Positions 45,502-54,337 are shown, counted from the first letter of the stretch. The stretch: 64,000 bases of DNA from Pseudomonas sp. B21-028 (GCF_024749045.1 NZ_CP087184.1:2046001-2110000); one strand, 5' to 3'. Program-made: numbers and translations. The notes: generated by a model not told the origin, from the letters alone.

Positions 45502-46746
45502 ATGTTCAGACCGTTATCGATCTTCATCGGCACGCGCTATACCCGCGCAAAGCGCCGCAATCGCTTTGTTTCGTTCATCTCCATGACCTCGATGATCGGC
45601 CTCGCCCTGGGTGTGCTGGCGATGATCGTCGTGCTGTCGGTGATGAACGGCTTCCAGCGCGAAATGAGCTCGCGCATCCTCGGCATGGTGCCCCATGCCA
45701 CCATCGTCGGGGTCAATCCGATCGATGACTGGCAGCCGGTGGCTGCCGCCGCGCTGAAAAATCCCGAGGTGACCGCCGCCGTGCCGTTCACCGAGATGGA
45801 AGGCATGCTGAGTTACAAGGGTTCGATGCAGCCGATCCAGATCAGCGGCGTCGATCCGGCCCAGGAAGGCAAGGTATCCATCGTCGCCCAACACATCGTC
45901 CAGGGGCGGCTCGATGCCTTGAAACCGGGTGAGTTCGGCGTGGTGATCGGTGAAATCACCGCCCGGCGCTTCCGCCTGAACGTTGGCGACAAGCTGACCC
46001 TGATCGTGCCGGAAATCAGCACCGCGCCGGGCGGTATCACGCCGCGGATGCAACGGCTGAACGTGGTCGGCGTGTTCAAGGTCGGCGCCGAGCTGGATGG
46101 TTCCATGGCCCTGATCCATCTGGCCGATGCCGCACAGATGCAGCACTGGCAGCCGAACCAGGTGCAGAGCGTGCGTCTGGCGGTGAAGGACCTGTACGCG
46201 GCGCCAAAGGTGTCCGGTGATATCGCCACGGGTCTGGGCGTGGACTACAAGGCTGATGACTGGACCCACACCCAGGGCAGCCTGTTCAGTGCCATGAAAA
46301 TGGAAAAGACCATGATCGGCCTGTTGTTGCTGATGATCGTCGCAGTGGCGGCGTTCAACATCATCGCCACGCTGATCATGGTGGTAAACGATAAGGGCGC
46401 GGACATCGCGATCCTCCGTACCATTGGCGCCACGCCACGGCAGATCATGGCGATCTTCATGGTTCAGGGCACGGTGATCGGTATCGTCGGCACGGTGATC
46501 GGCGGTGTGCTGGGAGTGATCGCGGCACTGAATGTCAGTGAACTGGTGGGTTGGCTGGAGCGGGTCACCGGCCAGCACATCTTCAGTTCCGACGTGTACT
46601 TCGTCAGCAACCTGCCGTCGGAGCTTCAGCGCGGCGACGTGGTGCTGATCTGCGCGGCAGGCTTCATCCTGAGCTTCCTGGCCACCGTCTACCCGGCGTG
46701 GCGCGCGGCGAAGATCGAGCCGGCGCAGGCGTTGCGGTATTCGTAA
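45502..46746 (+). CDS. lolE: Lipoprotein-releasing system permease LolE
   Basis: 414 residues, paralogue of LolC with the same topology: N-terminal helix ([20 protein letters not shown]), periplasmic domain, and three C-terminal helices ([56 protein letters not shown]). The first 20 residues and the first C-terminal helix are nearly identical to LolC, pointing to an old tandem duplication. Second permease subunit of the LolCDE release complex. Separated from lolD by 63 bases containing a terminator-like hairpin. A long REPIN follows. Confidence 0.93.
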   Translation: MFRPLSIFIGTRYTRAKRRNRFVSFISMTSMIGLALGVLAMIVVLSVMNGFQREMSSRILGMVPHATIVGVNPIDDWQPVAAAALKNPEVTAAVPFTEMEGMLSYKGSMQPIQISGVDPAQEGKVSIVAQHIVQGRLDALKPGEFGVVIGEITARRFRLNVGDKLTLIVPEISTAPGGITPRMQRLNVVGVFKVGAELDGSMALIHLADAAQMQHWQPNQVQSVRLAVKDLYAAPKVSGDIATGLGVDYKADDWTHTQGSLFSAMKMEKTMIGLLLLMIVAVAAFNIIATLIMVVNDKGADIAILRTIGATPRQIMAIFMVQGTVIGIVGTVIGGVLGVIAALNVSELVGWLERVTGQHIFSSDVYFVSNLPSELQRGDVVLICAAGFILSFLATVYPAWRAAKIEPAQALRYS

Positions 46747-46763
46747 GGCCAGCGCGGCCCCCT

Positions 46764-46892
46764 GTGGCGAGGGGATTTATCCCCGCTGGGCTGCGAAGCA
46801 GCCCCCGGAATAAATTCCGATTCACCCTGACACTCCGCGTGGCAGTTTTTAGGGCTGCTTCGCAGCCCAGCGGGGATAAATCCCCTCGCCAC
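46764..46892. repeat. Long REPIN (129 bases) of the GTGGCGAGGGG family
   Basis: Outer arms GTGGCGAGGGGATTTATCCC and complement, with inner GGGCTGCGAAGCAGCCC / GGGCTGCTTCGCAGCCC inverted repeats around a variable centre. Same architecture as 9168-9297. Lies between the convergent lolE and copS. Confidence 0.92.
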
Positions 46893-46910
46893 AAAGGGTT
46901 GGCGTTCGGC

Positions 46911-48263
46911 TCAACCTTCTTTCGGCAACTCAATCACGAACCGCGTCCAGCCCTCGGCTGACTCACACCGAATCTCTCCGCCATGGGCGCGGATGATCGA
47001 GCGGGTGATCGCCAGGCCCAGGCCTGCATGTTCGCTGCTGCCTTCCCGGCGGGCCGGGTCGGCGCGGTAGAAACGGTCGAACAGGCGCGGCAGCAAGTCC
47101 GCCGGGATACCTTCGCCGCTGTTCTCCACGCTCACGTTCAATGCCTGGGCCGTCTCGACAATTCGCACCCGTACTTCACCGCCTCTGGGAGTAAAGCGCA
47201 GGGCATTGTCCAGCAAATTGGACAGGGCTCGGCGCAACATGCCGCGATCTCCCGCCAGACGACCATTGCCCTCGCGGCTCAAGCGAACCTGGACGTCTTC
47301 GGCCAGCGGCGCGAAAAACTCCAGCAGCACATCCACTTCCTGCGCCAGCTCCAGCGGTTCGCGGTGGGGCGCCAGCAGGCCATGGTCGGCCTTGGCCAGG
47401 TAGAGCATGTCGTTGACCAGTTGGGCCATCCATTGCAGCTCTTCGAGGTTGCTGTGCAACGTCTCGCGGTAGTCCTCCAATGTGCGCTCGCGGGTGAGGG
47501 TGACCTGGGTGTGGGTCAGCAGGTTCGATAGCGGTGTACGCAGTTCATGGGCGATGTCGGCGGAGAACGCCGAAAGCCGTTGAAAAGCGTCATCAAGGCG
47601 TCCGAGCATGGCGTTGATGCTGTGGGCCAACTCCGCCAGTTCGGCAGGCATGTGGTCTTCGGGCAACCGGGCGTTGAGTGAGCGCGCCGAAACCCCGCCA
47701 GCGATTGCGCCCATGCGTCGCAGCGGCTGCAAACCGCGTCGGGCAACCCAGGCGCCGAGAAGGGCGGTTGCCAGTGCCGACAAGCCAACGGTCAGCCAGA
47801 TCAGGCGCTGCATGCGTTGCAGGAAATGCTGGTGGTGGGTGATGTCCAGCAGCAGCGTCAGTTGCGGCGAGTCCGGGCGCTCGGGGTACAGCGCTGCGTT
47901 CAGGACTCGGTAATCGGTGTCGGCGTCGCTGAGAGTGGAAAGGCCGGGAGCTTCGGGCAGCCGGGCCGGAATCCGGATCGAGCTGTCGTACCAGTGCGCG
48001 CCGTCGCTGCCTTTGATGCGCAGGGCCAGGTCGGCCTGTCGGCTCAGTTCATCTTCCAGGCGGCGCTGGGTCTGTTCGGCATCGAGGTCCTGCAGGGCGC
48101 GGCGCAGGCCGATCAGCTTGCCTTCGAGCAACTGCTGGTCCAGCTCGACGAAATGCGCCTCGCTGGCGCGGCTGAACAGTACCCCGGCAAACAACGACAC
48201 CACGGCGGTACAGGCGGCGAACAGCAGTGCCAACCGGCTGCTCAACGACCAACGGCCCTTCAC
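46911..48263 (-). CDS. copS: Heavy-metal sensor histidine kinase CopS
   Basis: 450 residues. Two membrane helices ([20 protein letters not shown] and [20 protein letters not shown]) flank a periplasmic sensor of about 115 residues. A HAMP region ([20 protein letters not shown]) follows, then the phospho-acceptor histidine in [15 protein letters not shown], the N box [13 protein letters not shown], and the G box [16 protein letters not shown]. CusS/CopS type, sensing periplasmic Cu(I) in characterised members. Its ATG overlaps the copR stop (four bases). Gene order copSR-queF matches PA2810-PA2809-PA2806, which supports the copper assignment; no copper resistance gene is adjacent. Confidence 0.88.
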   Translation of the reverse strand: MKGRWSLSSRLALLFAACTAVVSLFAGVLFSRASEAHFVELDQQLLEGKLIGLRRALQDLDAEQTQRRLEDELSRQADLALRIKGSDGAHWYDSSIRIPARLPEAPGLSTLSDADTDYRVLNAALYPERPDSPQLTLLLDITHHQHFLQRMQRLIWLTVGLSALATALLGAWVARRGLQPLRRMGAIAGGVSARSLNARLPEDHMPAELAELAHSINAMLGRLDDAFQRLSAFSADIAHELRTPLSNLLTHTQVTLTRERTLEDYRETLHSNLEELQWMAQLVNDMLYLAKADHGLLAPHREPLELAQEVDVLLEFFAPLAEDVQVRLSREGNGRLAGDRGMLRRALSNLLDNALRFTPRGGEVRVRIVETAQALNVSVENSGEGIPADLLPRLFDRFYRADPARREGSSEHAGLGLAITRSIIRAHGGEIRCESAEGWTRFVIELPKEG

Positions 48264-48940
48264 AGGCTGCGCTCTTCGAGTACATAGCCCATGCCCCGCA
48301 CGGTGTGGATGAGCTTGCCGGGGAATTCATCGTCGATCTTGAGCCGCAGCCGCCGGATCGCGACTTCGATGACGTTGGTATCACTGTCGAAATTCATGTC
48401 CCAGACCTGGGAGGCGATCAAGGACTTGGGCAGTACCTCGCCCTGACGACGCAGGAGCATTTCCAGCAGGGCGAACTCCTTCGCGGTGAGGTCGATGCGC
48501 CGGCCGCTGCGTTCGACACGTCGGCGGATCAGGTCCAGGCGCAGGTCCGCCAGTTGCAGGCTGGTTTCCTGGGGCGTCGAAGCGCCCCGGCGCAACAGAC
48601 TGCGGACCCGTGCCAGCAACTCGGAAAAGGCGAAGGGCTTGACCAGGTAATCGTCGGCGCCCAGTTCCAGGCCGTGTACCCGGTCCTGCACCGCGTCCCG
48701 CGCCGTCAGGAACAGCACGGGGGTATCCAGTCCGGCCCCACGGACCGCTTGCAGAATCTGCCAGCCGTCGCGACCGGGCAGCATCACGTCGAGGATCAGC
48801 AAGGCGTAGTCGCCGCTCAGGGCCAGTTGCTGGCCGCTGACGCCGTCGGTCACCAGGTCAGCGTTGAACCCGGCTTCGCCCAGGCCTTGGCGCAGGTATT
48901 GGCCGGTTTTCGTTTGGTCTTCGACGATCAGCAGTTTCAT
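48260..48940 (-). CDS. copR: Copper response regulator CopR (OmpR family)
   Basis: 226 residues. Receiver domain with the phosphorylated aspartate in [14 protein letters not shown], conserved KPF near residue 102, and an OmpR-type winged helix ([29 protein letters not shown]). The [13 protein letters not shown] sequence is characteristic of CopR/CusR/CzcR regulators. Start at 48940 ([16 protein letters not shown]); a nine-codon upstream extension lacks family similarity. First gene of copRS. A cop-box-like palindrome 65 bases upstream suggests autoregulation. Confidence 0.9.
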   Translation of the reverse strand: MKLLIVEDQTKTGQYLRQGLGEAGFNADLVTDGVSGQQLALSGDYALLILDVMLPGRDGWQILQAVRGAGLDTPVLFLTARDAVQDRVHGLELGADDYLVKPFAFSELLARVRSLLRRGASTPQETSLQLADLRLDLIRRRVERSGRRIDLTAKEFALLEMLLRRQGEVLPKSLIASQVWDMNFDSDTNVIEVAIRRLRLKIDDEFPGKLIHTVRGMGYVLEERSL

Positions 48941-49004
48941 AGGGCAGCTCGGGACAGGTTTCGGCACGGGGTTATACCGCGGCAGGCACCGCTGCGGCGC
49001 AAGC

Positions 49005-49019
49005 TGACAAAGTTGTAAT
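49005..49019. promoter_or_regulatory. Cop-box-like site upstream of copRS
   Basis: TGACAAAGTTGTAAT fits TGACA-N5-GTAAT, the CopR binding pattern of P. aeruginosa as I recall it. 65 bases before the copR ATG. The 48941-49268 gap holds no other supported gene. Confidence 0.65.
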
Positions 49020-49268
49020 CAGGCCGTCAGTCAACGGGCAACCAAGTCGGGATAGAGTTTTGCGCAAGTTGAATATTATCCACATGTTGATGGGAAAGTG
49101 TCTGATCCTGACCACATGTGCCCTGGCCTCCAGTGCGCCGCCGTGGTCCATGACCCCTGCCCATTACCCGGCCGGGATGAAGGGATGACCTGACCGTCAG
49201 ACAGTAAGCACTCAAAGGCTTGGGCAAAGGCTGATAGAATCCGCTGATTATTCAGTCAGGTTTCCCTC

Positions 49269-50099
49269 ATGAATCCCGCAGCCGAACATTCGCCGCTGGG
49301 CAAATCCAGCGAATACATCGCCACGTACACGCCGTCACTGCTGTTCCCGATCCCGCGCACCGCAAAATGGGCGGAGCTGGGCCTGACGGCCGACACGCTG
49401 CCATACAAAGGCGTGGATTTCTGGAACTGTTTCGAGCTGTCGTGGCTGTTGCCGTCCGGCAAGCCGGTGGTGGCGATCGGCGAGTTCGCCATCCCGGCGG
49501 ACTCCCCGAACATCATCGAGTCCAAGTCGTTCAAGCTGTACCTCAACTCCTTGAACCAGACCCCGTTCGCCGATACCGCGAGCCTGGAAGCGACCCTGCG
49601 CCAGGACCTCTCGGCCGCTGCGGGAAAACCGGTGCAGGTGCGGGTTCGCAGCCTCAAGGACGTGGAACGGGAGGGCGTCGTGGCACTGCCTGGCGTTTGC
49701 ATCGACGACCTGGATATCAGCGTCGACTCCTACGCACACCCTCGTCCGGAGCTGTTGCAATGCGATGAGTCGCGCATCGTCGAAGAGAGCCTGCACAGTC
49801 ACTTGCTCAAATCGAACTGCCCGGTGACCAGTCAGCCGGATTGGGGCAGCGTTGTCGTGGAGTATCGCGGCGCGGCGCTGGACCCGGCCAGCCTGCTGGC
49901 CTACATCGTCAGCTTCCGCCAGCATTCGGATTTCCATGAACAATGCGTGGAGCGGATCTTTCTCGATCTGCAGCGCTTGCTCAAGCCGGAAAAATTGACG
50001 GTGTATGCGCGGTATGTCCGGCGTGGCGGGCTGGACATCAACCCCTATCGCAGTACTGAAAGCGTGCAACTGCCGAACCAGCGCCTGGTTCGGCAGTAA
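49269..50099 (+). CDS. queF: NADPH-dependent 7-cyano-7-deazaguanine reductase QueF
   Basis: 276 residues, the long bimodular (type II, E. coli-like) form. Reduces preQ0 to preQ1 in queuosine biosynthesis. The QueF motif [11 protein letters not shown] near residue 95 belongs to the N-terminal T-fold module. The catalytic cysteine is in [12 protein letters not shown], and the substrate-binding glutamate region is [10 protein letters not shown]. The start follows TCAGG a few bases upstream. No preQ1 riboswitch could be recognised in the leader. The last codons form a perfect hairpin (50070-50096). Confidence 0.95.
   Translation: MNPAAEHSPLGKSSEYIATYTPSLLFPIPRTAKWAELGLTADTLPYKGVDFWNCFELSWLLPSGKPVVAIGEFAIPADSPNIIESKSFKLYLNSLNQTPFADTASLEATLRQDLSAAAGKPVQVRVRSLKDVEREGVVALPGVCIDDLDISVDSYAHPRPELLQCDESRIVEESLHSHLLKSNCPVTSQPDWGSVVVEYRGAALDPASLLAYIVSFRQHSDFHEQCVERIFLDLQRLLKPEKLTVYARYVRRGGLDINPYRSTESVQLPNQRLVRQ
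50070..50096 (+). other. Perfect inverted repeat within the queF 3' end
   Basis: CTGCCGAACCA / TGGTTCGGCAG (11 pairs) with loop GCGCC, directly before the TAA. It encodes LPNQRLVRQ. No T-run follows, so it may protect the transcript end or slow the ribosome; it is not a standard terminator. Confidence 0.7.
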
Positions 50100-50167
50100 C
50101 CACCCAGTTTGGGCAGTCCTGTGGGATCTGGGTTGCACATGATTTTCATGGCCGTCCCGGAACTGTT

Positions 50168-50254
50168 GTGGGAGCGGGCTTGCTCGCGAATGCAGTGTGT
50201 CAGGCAACGCTAAGGCTGCTGATCCAGCGCTTTCGCGAGCAAGCCCGCTCCCAC
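50168..50254. repeat. REP pair (GTGGGAGCGGGCTTGCTCGCGA variant)
   Basis: Two inverted copies flanking a 40-base centre between the convergent queF and DUF4404 genes. Confidence 0.92.
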
Positions 50255-50273
50255 AGGGAATCGCATCTGCCGA

Positions 50274-50537
50274 TCAGATCCCCATGTTGCCCAGCGTCAG
50301 CATGATGTTGCGCAACGTCCCTGCAACGGCCGGGTGGCTGACTTCGAAGCGTTCCACGGCCAGGTTCACGCCATCCACCAGGCTGGTGTCCTGAAGGGTG
50401 TTCTCCAGTTGGATTTCGGCTTCGATCTGAGCCATCAGTTGTTGCAGGTTTTCGCGCTCAGGTTCGGACAGGGGCGGGTTCTGGTCCAATTGCTCGCGCA
50501 GGGCATTGAGTTGTTCTTGCAGTTCGAGGCGCGCCAT
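50274..50537 (-). CDS. DUF4404-family small protein
   Basis: 87 residues, starting MARLELQEQLNALREQLDQN. Almost entirely helical with heptad-like Leu spacing in the first 45 residues (coiled coil), then a conserved C-terminal helix (HPAVAGTLRNIMLTLGNMGI). Function unknown. GGGAG stands nine bases upstream of the ATG at 50537; the ATG two codons earlier is only three bases from it. It lies between queF and the HAD-like gene, both minus-oriented genes being probably independent transcripts. Confidence 0.82.
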   Translation of the reverse strand: MARLELQEQLNALREQLDQNPPLSEPERENLQQLMAQIEAEIQLENTLQDTSLVDGVNLAVERFEVSHPAVAGTLRNIMLTLGNMGI

Positions 50538-50648
50538 TGGCATTAACTCCCATAATTGATAAGCACAGCCATGGACCGCGGCAGTGCGTCAAAAGTCCAT
50601 GGCTTGCCCTAAGAGTAATCCACCCTCACGTTCCCTGCATGATCCCGG

Positions 50649-51269
50649 TCAGGGCTTCTCGCCTTTGAGCCGACGCAGGCTGATGTCTGCCAGGCAGGTA
50701 TCCAGTTCGCCCAGATGATCGATGACCGAATGCACCCCCAGGCTGAATAGCTGCACCGTGGCCTTGGCGCGCCTGTTTTCCCGCTGCTGTTGGCTCAGGG
50801 CTTGCCATTCGCTGGGTGTCAGGCCACATAGCGAGCCGCAGGAGGCCAATCCGATGGTCCACAGGCCGGCGTTGAGCCCTGACTGAAGCAGACGGGGTTC
50901 GCCGCTGACCAATACGCAGCCGTCCAGCTGCTGGACGTTCAACGCCATCAGTGCCTGCCAGCAGGCATGGGGGGCCGGCCACGGATTATTTGTTGCAGGA
51001 AGTTGCGGCGATTTGATCCACGTTGGCAGCGACGCCGCCAGACCGTGACTGACGGCAGGCGACAGTTCATCGAGCCAGGCGCAGGGGATGTCCTGAAGTT
51101 GCAAGTGCCGCAGGCTTTCGAGGGCACCGGGTGTCGGCTGTGCGTGATCAGCCGGTGTTGCCCCTGGGTCGCGAATGCGTGCCCCGAAGTCCACCAGGCA
51201 TCCGCTAAGGCCAAACAGTACGGCAGTGAAGCTGGGAACGGGGAGGGGCAGGGCTTCGGCGCGGGGCAT
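50649..51269 (-). CDS. Phosphonatase-like HAD protein with degenerate active site
   Basis: 206 residues. The alignable blocks match phosphonoacetaldehyde hydrolase (PhnX): AVLFGLSGCLVDFGA corresponds to the nucleophile loop (usual pattern LDWAGTxVDFG), and VSGEPRLLQSGLNAGLWTIG to the acidic motif before the C-terminus. The nucleophilic Asp is replaced by Gly, the following Thr by Cys, and GDT by GEP, so classical HAD phosphotransfer is unlikely. The cap region is also reduced. Start at 51269 with AAGGA eight bases upstream. Neighbouring P. aeruginosa genes in this region (around PA2803) include a PhnX-like protein. Possibly a binding or regulatory paralogue. Confidence 0.75.
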   Translation of the reverse strand: MPRAEALPLPVPSFTAVLFGLSGCLVDFGARIRDPGATPADHAQPTPGALESLRHLQLQDIPCAWLDELSPAVSHGLAASLPTWIKSPQLPATNNPWPAPHACWQALMALNVQQLDGCVLVSGEPRLLQSGLNAGLWTIGLASCGSLCGLTPSEWQALSQQQRENRRAKATVQLFSLGVHSVIDHLGELDTCLADISLRRLKGEKP

Positions 51270-51472
51270 TGGAATCATCCTTGAAATAAGCCGAGCCTAA
51301 CGTGCTTCAATGACAGACCGGTGACAGGGAAATGAAAGGCGCGGATTGTGGAAAAGTCCTACGAGCAGCTTCTTTTTCCATGCTGCCTCTCGACGCTTTC
51401 CACTTTATACTACCCGCCATCTACCGCCTGGGCTCGGCGCCCTTGCCCGAATAAACCAAGGAGTTTTCCCTT

Positions 51473-52162
51473 ATGCGCTGGAGCCATCGCCTAGCTCAGC
51501 TGTTTCTTTCCGCCAGTGTGCTGCTGGTGCCGTTCGCCGCTCAGGCCGCTACGGAAGAAGATCCATGGGAAAGCATCAACCGTCCGATCTTCACCTTCAA
51601 CGACACCGTTGATACCTACGCGCTCAAGCCATTGGCCCAGGGTTATCAATACGTGACGCCGCAGTTCCTTGAAGACGGCATCCACAACATGTTCCGTAAC
51701 ATCGGCGACGTGGGCAACCTGGCCAACGACCTGTTGCAGGCCAAGCCGGCCGCCGCCGGGGTCGACACGGCCCGGCTGATCTTCAACACCACGTTCGGCT
51801 TGCTGGGCTTCTTCGACGTCGGCACCAAGATGGGCCTGCAGCGTAGCGATGAAGATTTTGGCCAGACCCTCGGCTATTGGGGCGTGGGCAGCGGCCCTTA
51901 CGTGATGCTGCCGTTGCTGGGGCCAAGCACCCTGCGCGATGCGCCGGCCAAGTTCGTCGACAACTACACCACGCCTTATCCCTACATCGATGATGTGTCG
52001 GTGCGTAATTCGATCTTCGGCCTGAACGTCGTCGATACCCGTGCCAGCCTCTTGTCGGCCGAGAAGCTGGTGAGCGGCGACAAGTATGTGTTCATCCGTA
52101 ATGCCTACTTGCAAAACCGCGAGTTCAAGGTCAAGGACGGTCAGGTCGAAGACGATTTCTGA
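51473..52162 (+). CDS. mlaA: MlaA/VacJ-family phospholipid-transport protein
   Basis: 229 residues. MlaA is an outer-membrane ring that, with OmpC/F and the MlaBCDEF system, returns mislocalised phospholipids from the outer leaflet. Family blocks: DPWESINRPIFTFNDTVDTY, FRNIGDVGNLANDLLQ, RLIFNTTFGLLGFFDVGTKM, DFGQTLGYWGVGSGPYVMLP. The signal peptide (MRWSHRLAQLFLSASVLLVP, cleavage after AQA) has no lipobox cysteine, so it should be a signal peptidase I substrate and not a lipoprotein, unlike E. coli MlaA. AAGGAG is 10 bases upstream. A terminator follows. Corresponds to PA2800. Confidence 0.93.
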   Translation: MRWSHRLAQLFLSASVLLVPFAAQAATEEDPWESINRPIFTFNDTVDTYALKPLAQGYQYVTPQFLEDGIHNMFRNIGDVGNLANDLLQAKPAAAGVDTARLIFNTTFGLLGFFDVGTKMGLQRSDEDFGQTLGYWGVGSGPYVMLPLLGPSTLRDAPAKFVDNYTTPYPYIDDVSVRNSIFGLNVVDTRASLLSAEKLVSGDKYVFIRNAYLQNREFKVKDGQVEDDF

Positions 52163-52184
52163 TTCGATCCAGAGACCAGCGGAG

Positions 52185-52215
52185 GGCGGCCTTGATGGCC
52201 GCCTTTCGTGTTTTT
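52185..52215 (+). terminator. Rho-independent terminator of mlaA
   Basis: Stem GGCGGCC / GGCCGCC with loop TTGAT followed by TTTCGTGTTTTT, 22 bases after the stop. Confidence 0.9.
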
Positions 52216-52296
52216 GCGCTATGTCTGGCCGGTTTGACCTTCCATTGAGTTACGCTCCGCTCGGTTCTTATAACTCTCTGTACTTTGACAAATAAA

Positions 52297-52352
52297 GACG
52301 GCAAGCGGCTATCCGCATGAGCTTGAAACGCCCCGCGGATGGGAGTACCGTC
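52297..52352 (+). promoter_or_regulatory. Structured leader element upstream of rssB (candidate)
   Basis: Nested stems: outer GACGG / CCGTC and inner ATCCGC / GCGGAT, with GGGAGTA in the 3' internal bulge. It begins about 30 bases after a TTATAACT hexamer-like -10 (52267-52274) and lies some 150 bases before the rssB ATG. The rest of the 290-base gap 52216-52505 contains no supported gene. I could not match it to a known riboswitch class. Confidence 0.4.
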
Positions 52353-52505
52353 TGCGCCTTAGAAGGGCACCTCTGATGTAATCGTGTGTAGGGCAAAGGC
52401 CTGAAGCCGGTACGACAGAGAGGCTAGAAAGCGAATCCAGTAGTGCGTGCGAGGCCAGATGGCCGAGCCGACTACGCCAACCTAATTCTGGCGCCGTTTG
52501 CCCAC

Positions 52506-53687
52506 ATGCCAAAAACCAGTGCCACGCTGCTGATAATCGATGATGACGAAGTGGTGCGAGCCAGTCTCGCAGCCTACTTGGAAGACAGTGGTTTCAGCGT
52601 CCTGCAGGCCAGCAACGGCCAACAGGGTCTTCAGGTATTCGAGCAAGACAAGCCCGACCTGGTCATCTGCGACCTGCGCATGCCGCAGATGGGCGGACTT
52701 GAACTCATTCGCCAGGTCACCGAGATTTCCTCACAGACACCGGTCATCGTGGTGTCGGGCGCGGGCGTGATGAATGACGCGGTCGAGGCATTGCGCCTGG
52801 GCGCGGCGGATTACCTGATCAAGCCTCTCGAAGACCTGGCGGTGCTCGAGCACTCGGTGCGCCGGGCCCTGGACCGTTCGCGGCTGCTGGTTGAAAACCA
52901 GCGCTATCGCGAAAAGCTGGAAACTGCCAACCGCGAGCTGGAAGCCAGCCTCAACCTGCTCCAGGAAGACCAGAACGCCGGGCGCCAGGTGCAGATGAAC
53001 ATGCTGCCGGTCAGCCCCTGGTCCGTTGACGATTTCCGTTTTGCCCACCAGATCATCCCGTCGTTGTACCTGTCGGGGGATTTCGTGGACTATTTCCGCG
53101 TCGATGAGCGACGCGTGGCGTTCTACCTGGCGGATGTCTCCGGCCATGGTGCCTCGTCGGCTTTCGTCACGGTGCTGTTGAAGTTCATGACCACGCGCCT
53201 GCTGTTCGAGTCCAAGCGCAACGGCACGCTGCCGGAGTTCAAGCCTTCCGAGGTCCTGGGGCATATCAACCGGGGCCTGATCAGTTGTAAGCTGGGTAAA
53301 CACGTCACCATGGTCGGTGGAGTCATCGACGAGGAAACGGGCTTGTTGACCTATAGCATCGGCGGTCACCTGCCGTTGCCTGTGTTGTATACGCCAGACA
53401 GTGTCCGGTATCTGGAAGGGCGTGGTTTGCCGGTGGGCCTGTTCAACGAGGCGACCTACGAAGACCACGTGCTGGAGTTGCCGCCGGTATTCAGCTTGAC
53501 GCTGATGTCTGATGGCATTCTGGATCTTTTGACAGAGCCTACACTCAAAGAGAAAGAAGCGGCCTTGCCTGAACGGGTGAGTGCAGCGGGCGGCAGCCTG
53601 GAAGGCTTGCGCCAAGTGTTTGGATTAGCCACGCTAGGGGAGATGCCGGATGATATCGCCCTGTTAGTGTTGAGCAGGAACCTTTGA
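52506..53687 (+). CDS. rssB: Response regulator with PP2C-type phosphatase output, RssB
   Basis: 393 residues. N-terminal receiver (LLIIDDDEVVRASLAAYLED, phospho-acceptor Asp in LVICDLRMPQMGG), a coiled-coil linker near 130-165, and a C-terminal SpoIIE/PP2C phosphatase domain. The metal-binding aspartates of the latter look intact (LADVSGHGASSAFVTVL, LMSDGILDLL, MPDDIALLVL). E. coli RssB delivers RpoS to ClpXP and has a degenerate PP2C; the Pseudomonas protein probably acts on the anti-sigma-antagonist RssC encoded next. The ATG at 52506 has no strong ribosome site. Corresponds to PA2798. Confidence 0.9.
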   Translation: MPKTSATLLIIDDDEVVRASLAAYLEDSGFSVLQASNGQQGLQVFEQDKPDLVICDLRMPQMGGLELIRQVTEISSQTPVIVVSGAGVMNDAVEALRLGAADYLIKPLEDLAVLEHSVRRALDRSRLLVENQRYREKLETANRELEASLNLLQEDQNAGRQVQMNMLPVSPWSVDDFRFAHQIIPSLYLSGDFVDYFRVDERRVAFYLADVSGHGASSAFVTVLLKFMTTRLLFESKRNGTLPEFKPSEVLGHINRGLISCKLGKHVTMVGGVIDEETGLLTYSIGGHLPLPVLYTPDSVRYLEGRGLPVGLFNEATYEDHVLELPPVFSLTLMSDGILDLLTEPTLKEKEAALPERVSAAGGSLEGLRQVFGLATLGEMPDDIALLVLSRNL

Positions 53688-54169
53688 TGAGTACTGGTAG
53701 AATCCAGTTCGCCGAGCAGGACGGCACATTTGTCCTGAAGTTTGTCGGTGAAGTGCGCCTGACCCTGTGTTCGGCGCTGGATGCGACTATTGAGCGGATC
53801 TTCACCGCGCTGAATTTCAGCGCCATCGTGATCGACCTGACCGAAACCCGCAGCATCGACAGCACCACCCTTGGCCTGCTGGCCAAGTTGTCGATCCTGT
53901 CGCGGCAGAAGGTCGGCCTGCTGCCCACCGTCGTCACCACCCATAACGACATTACCCGTCTGCTGCAATCGATGGGCTTCGACCAGGTGTTCAACATCGT
54001 GGGCGACCCGGTGCCGTGCCCTGAGTGCCTGGATGACCTGCCTGACCAGGACCAGTCCGAGGAAGAGGTGCGGATCAAGGTGCTCGAAGCCCACAAGATC
54101 CTCATGGGACTGAACGAATCCAATCGTGAAGCGTTCCATGACCTGGTGAACGCGCTGGAGCGGCCCTGA
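53687..54169 (+). CDS. rssC: STAS-domain anti-sigma factor antagonist RssC
   Basis: 160 residues. STAS fold with the phosphorylatable serine context ETRSIDSTTLGLLAKLS; the serine follows the usual DSxxLG-type pattern. It has a short C-terminal extension with CPECLDD and a helical tail. The start overlaps the rssB stop (TGATG), so the two are made together, consistent with RssB dephosphorylating RssC in a partner switch that sets RpoS stability. The cognate kinase is not in the window. An in-frame TTG one codon upstream was rejected. Confidence 0.88.
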   Translation: MSTGRIQFAEQDGTFVLKFVGEVRLTLCSALDATIERIFTALNFSAIVIDLTETRSIDSTTLGLLAKLSILSRQKVGLLPTVVTTHNDITRLLQSMGFDQVFNIVGDPVPCPECLDDLPDQDQSEEEVRIKVLEAHKILMGLNESNREAFHDLVNALERP

Positions 54170-54192
54170 TCCAGGGATGATCTGGCGGGCCC

Positions 54193-54287
54193 CATCGCGA
54201 GCAGGCTCGCTCCCACAGGGATTGGGGCTGTACTCATTTGATGGGGGCTACGCGAAACTTGTGGGAGCGAGCCTGCTCGCGATGGCG
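54193..54287. repeat. REP pair (GTGGGAGC family), tail-to-tail
   Basis: ATCGCGAGCAGGCTCGCTCCCAC at 54194-54217 and GTGGGAGCGAGCCTGCTCGC from 54261, separated by 44 bases, between rssC and the tal terminator. Confidence 0.9.
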
Positions 54288-54337
54288 TCTACTCAGTCAC
54301 TGATCTCCTAGCAAAGCCAAGTCATTCCCCAGCACAT

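Noticed and set aside
49020..49268. Possible preQ1 riboswitch ahead of queF
   Set aside because: No preQ1-I hairpin with an A-rich tail and no class II or III pattern could be found in the leader.
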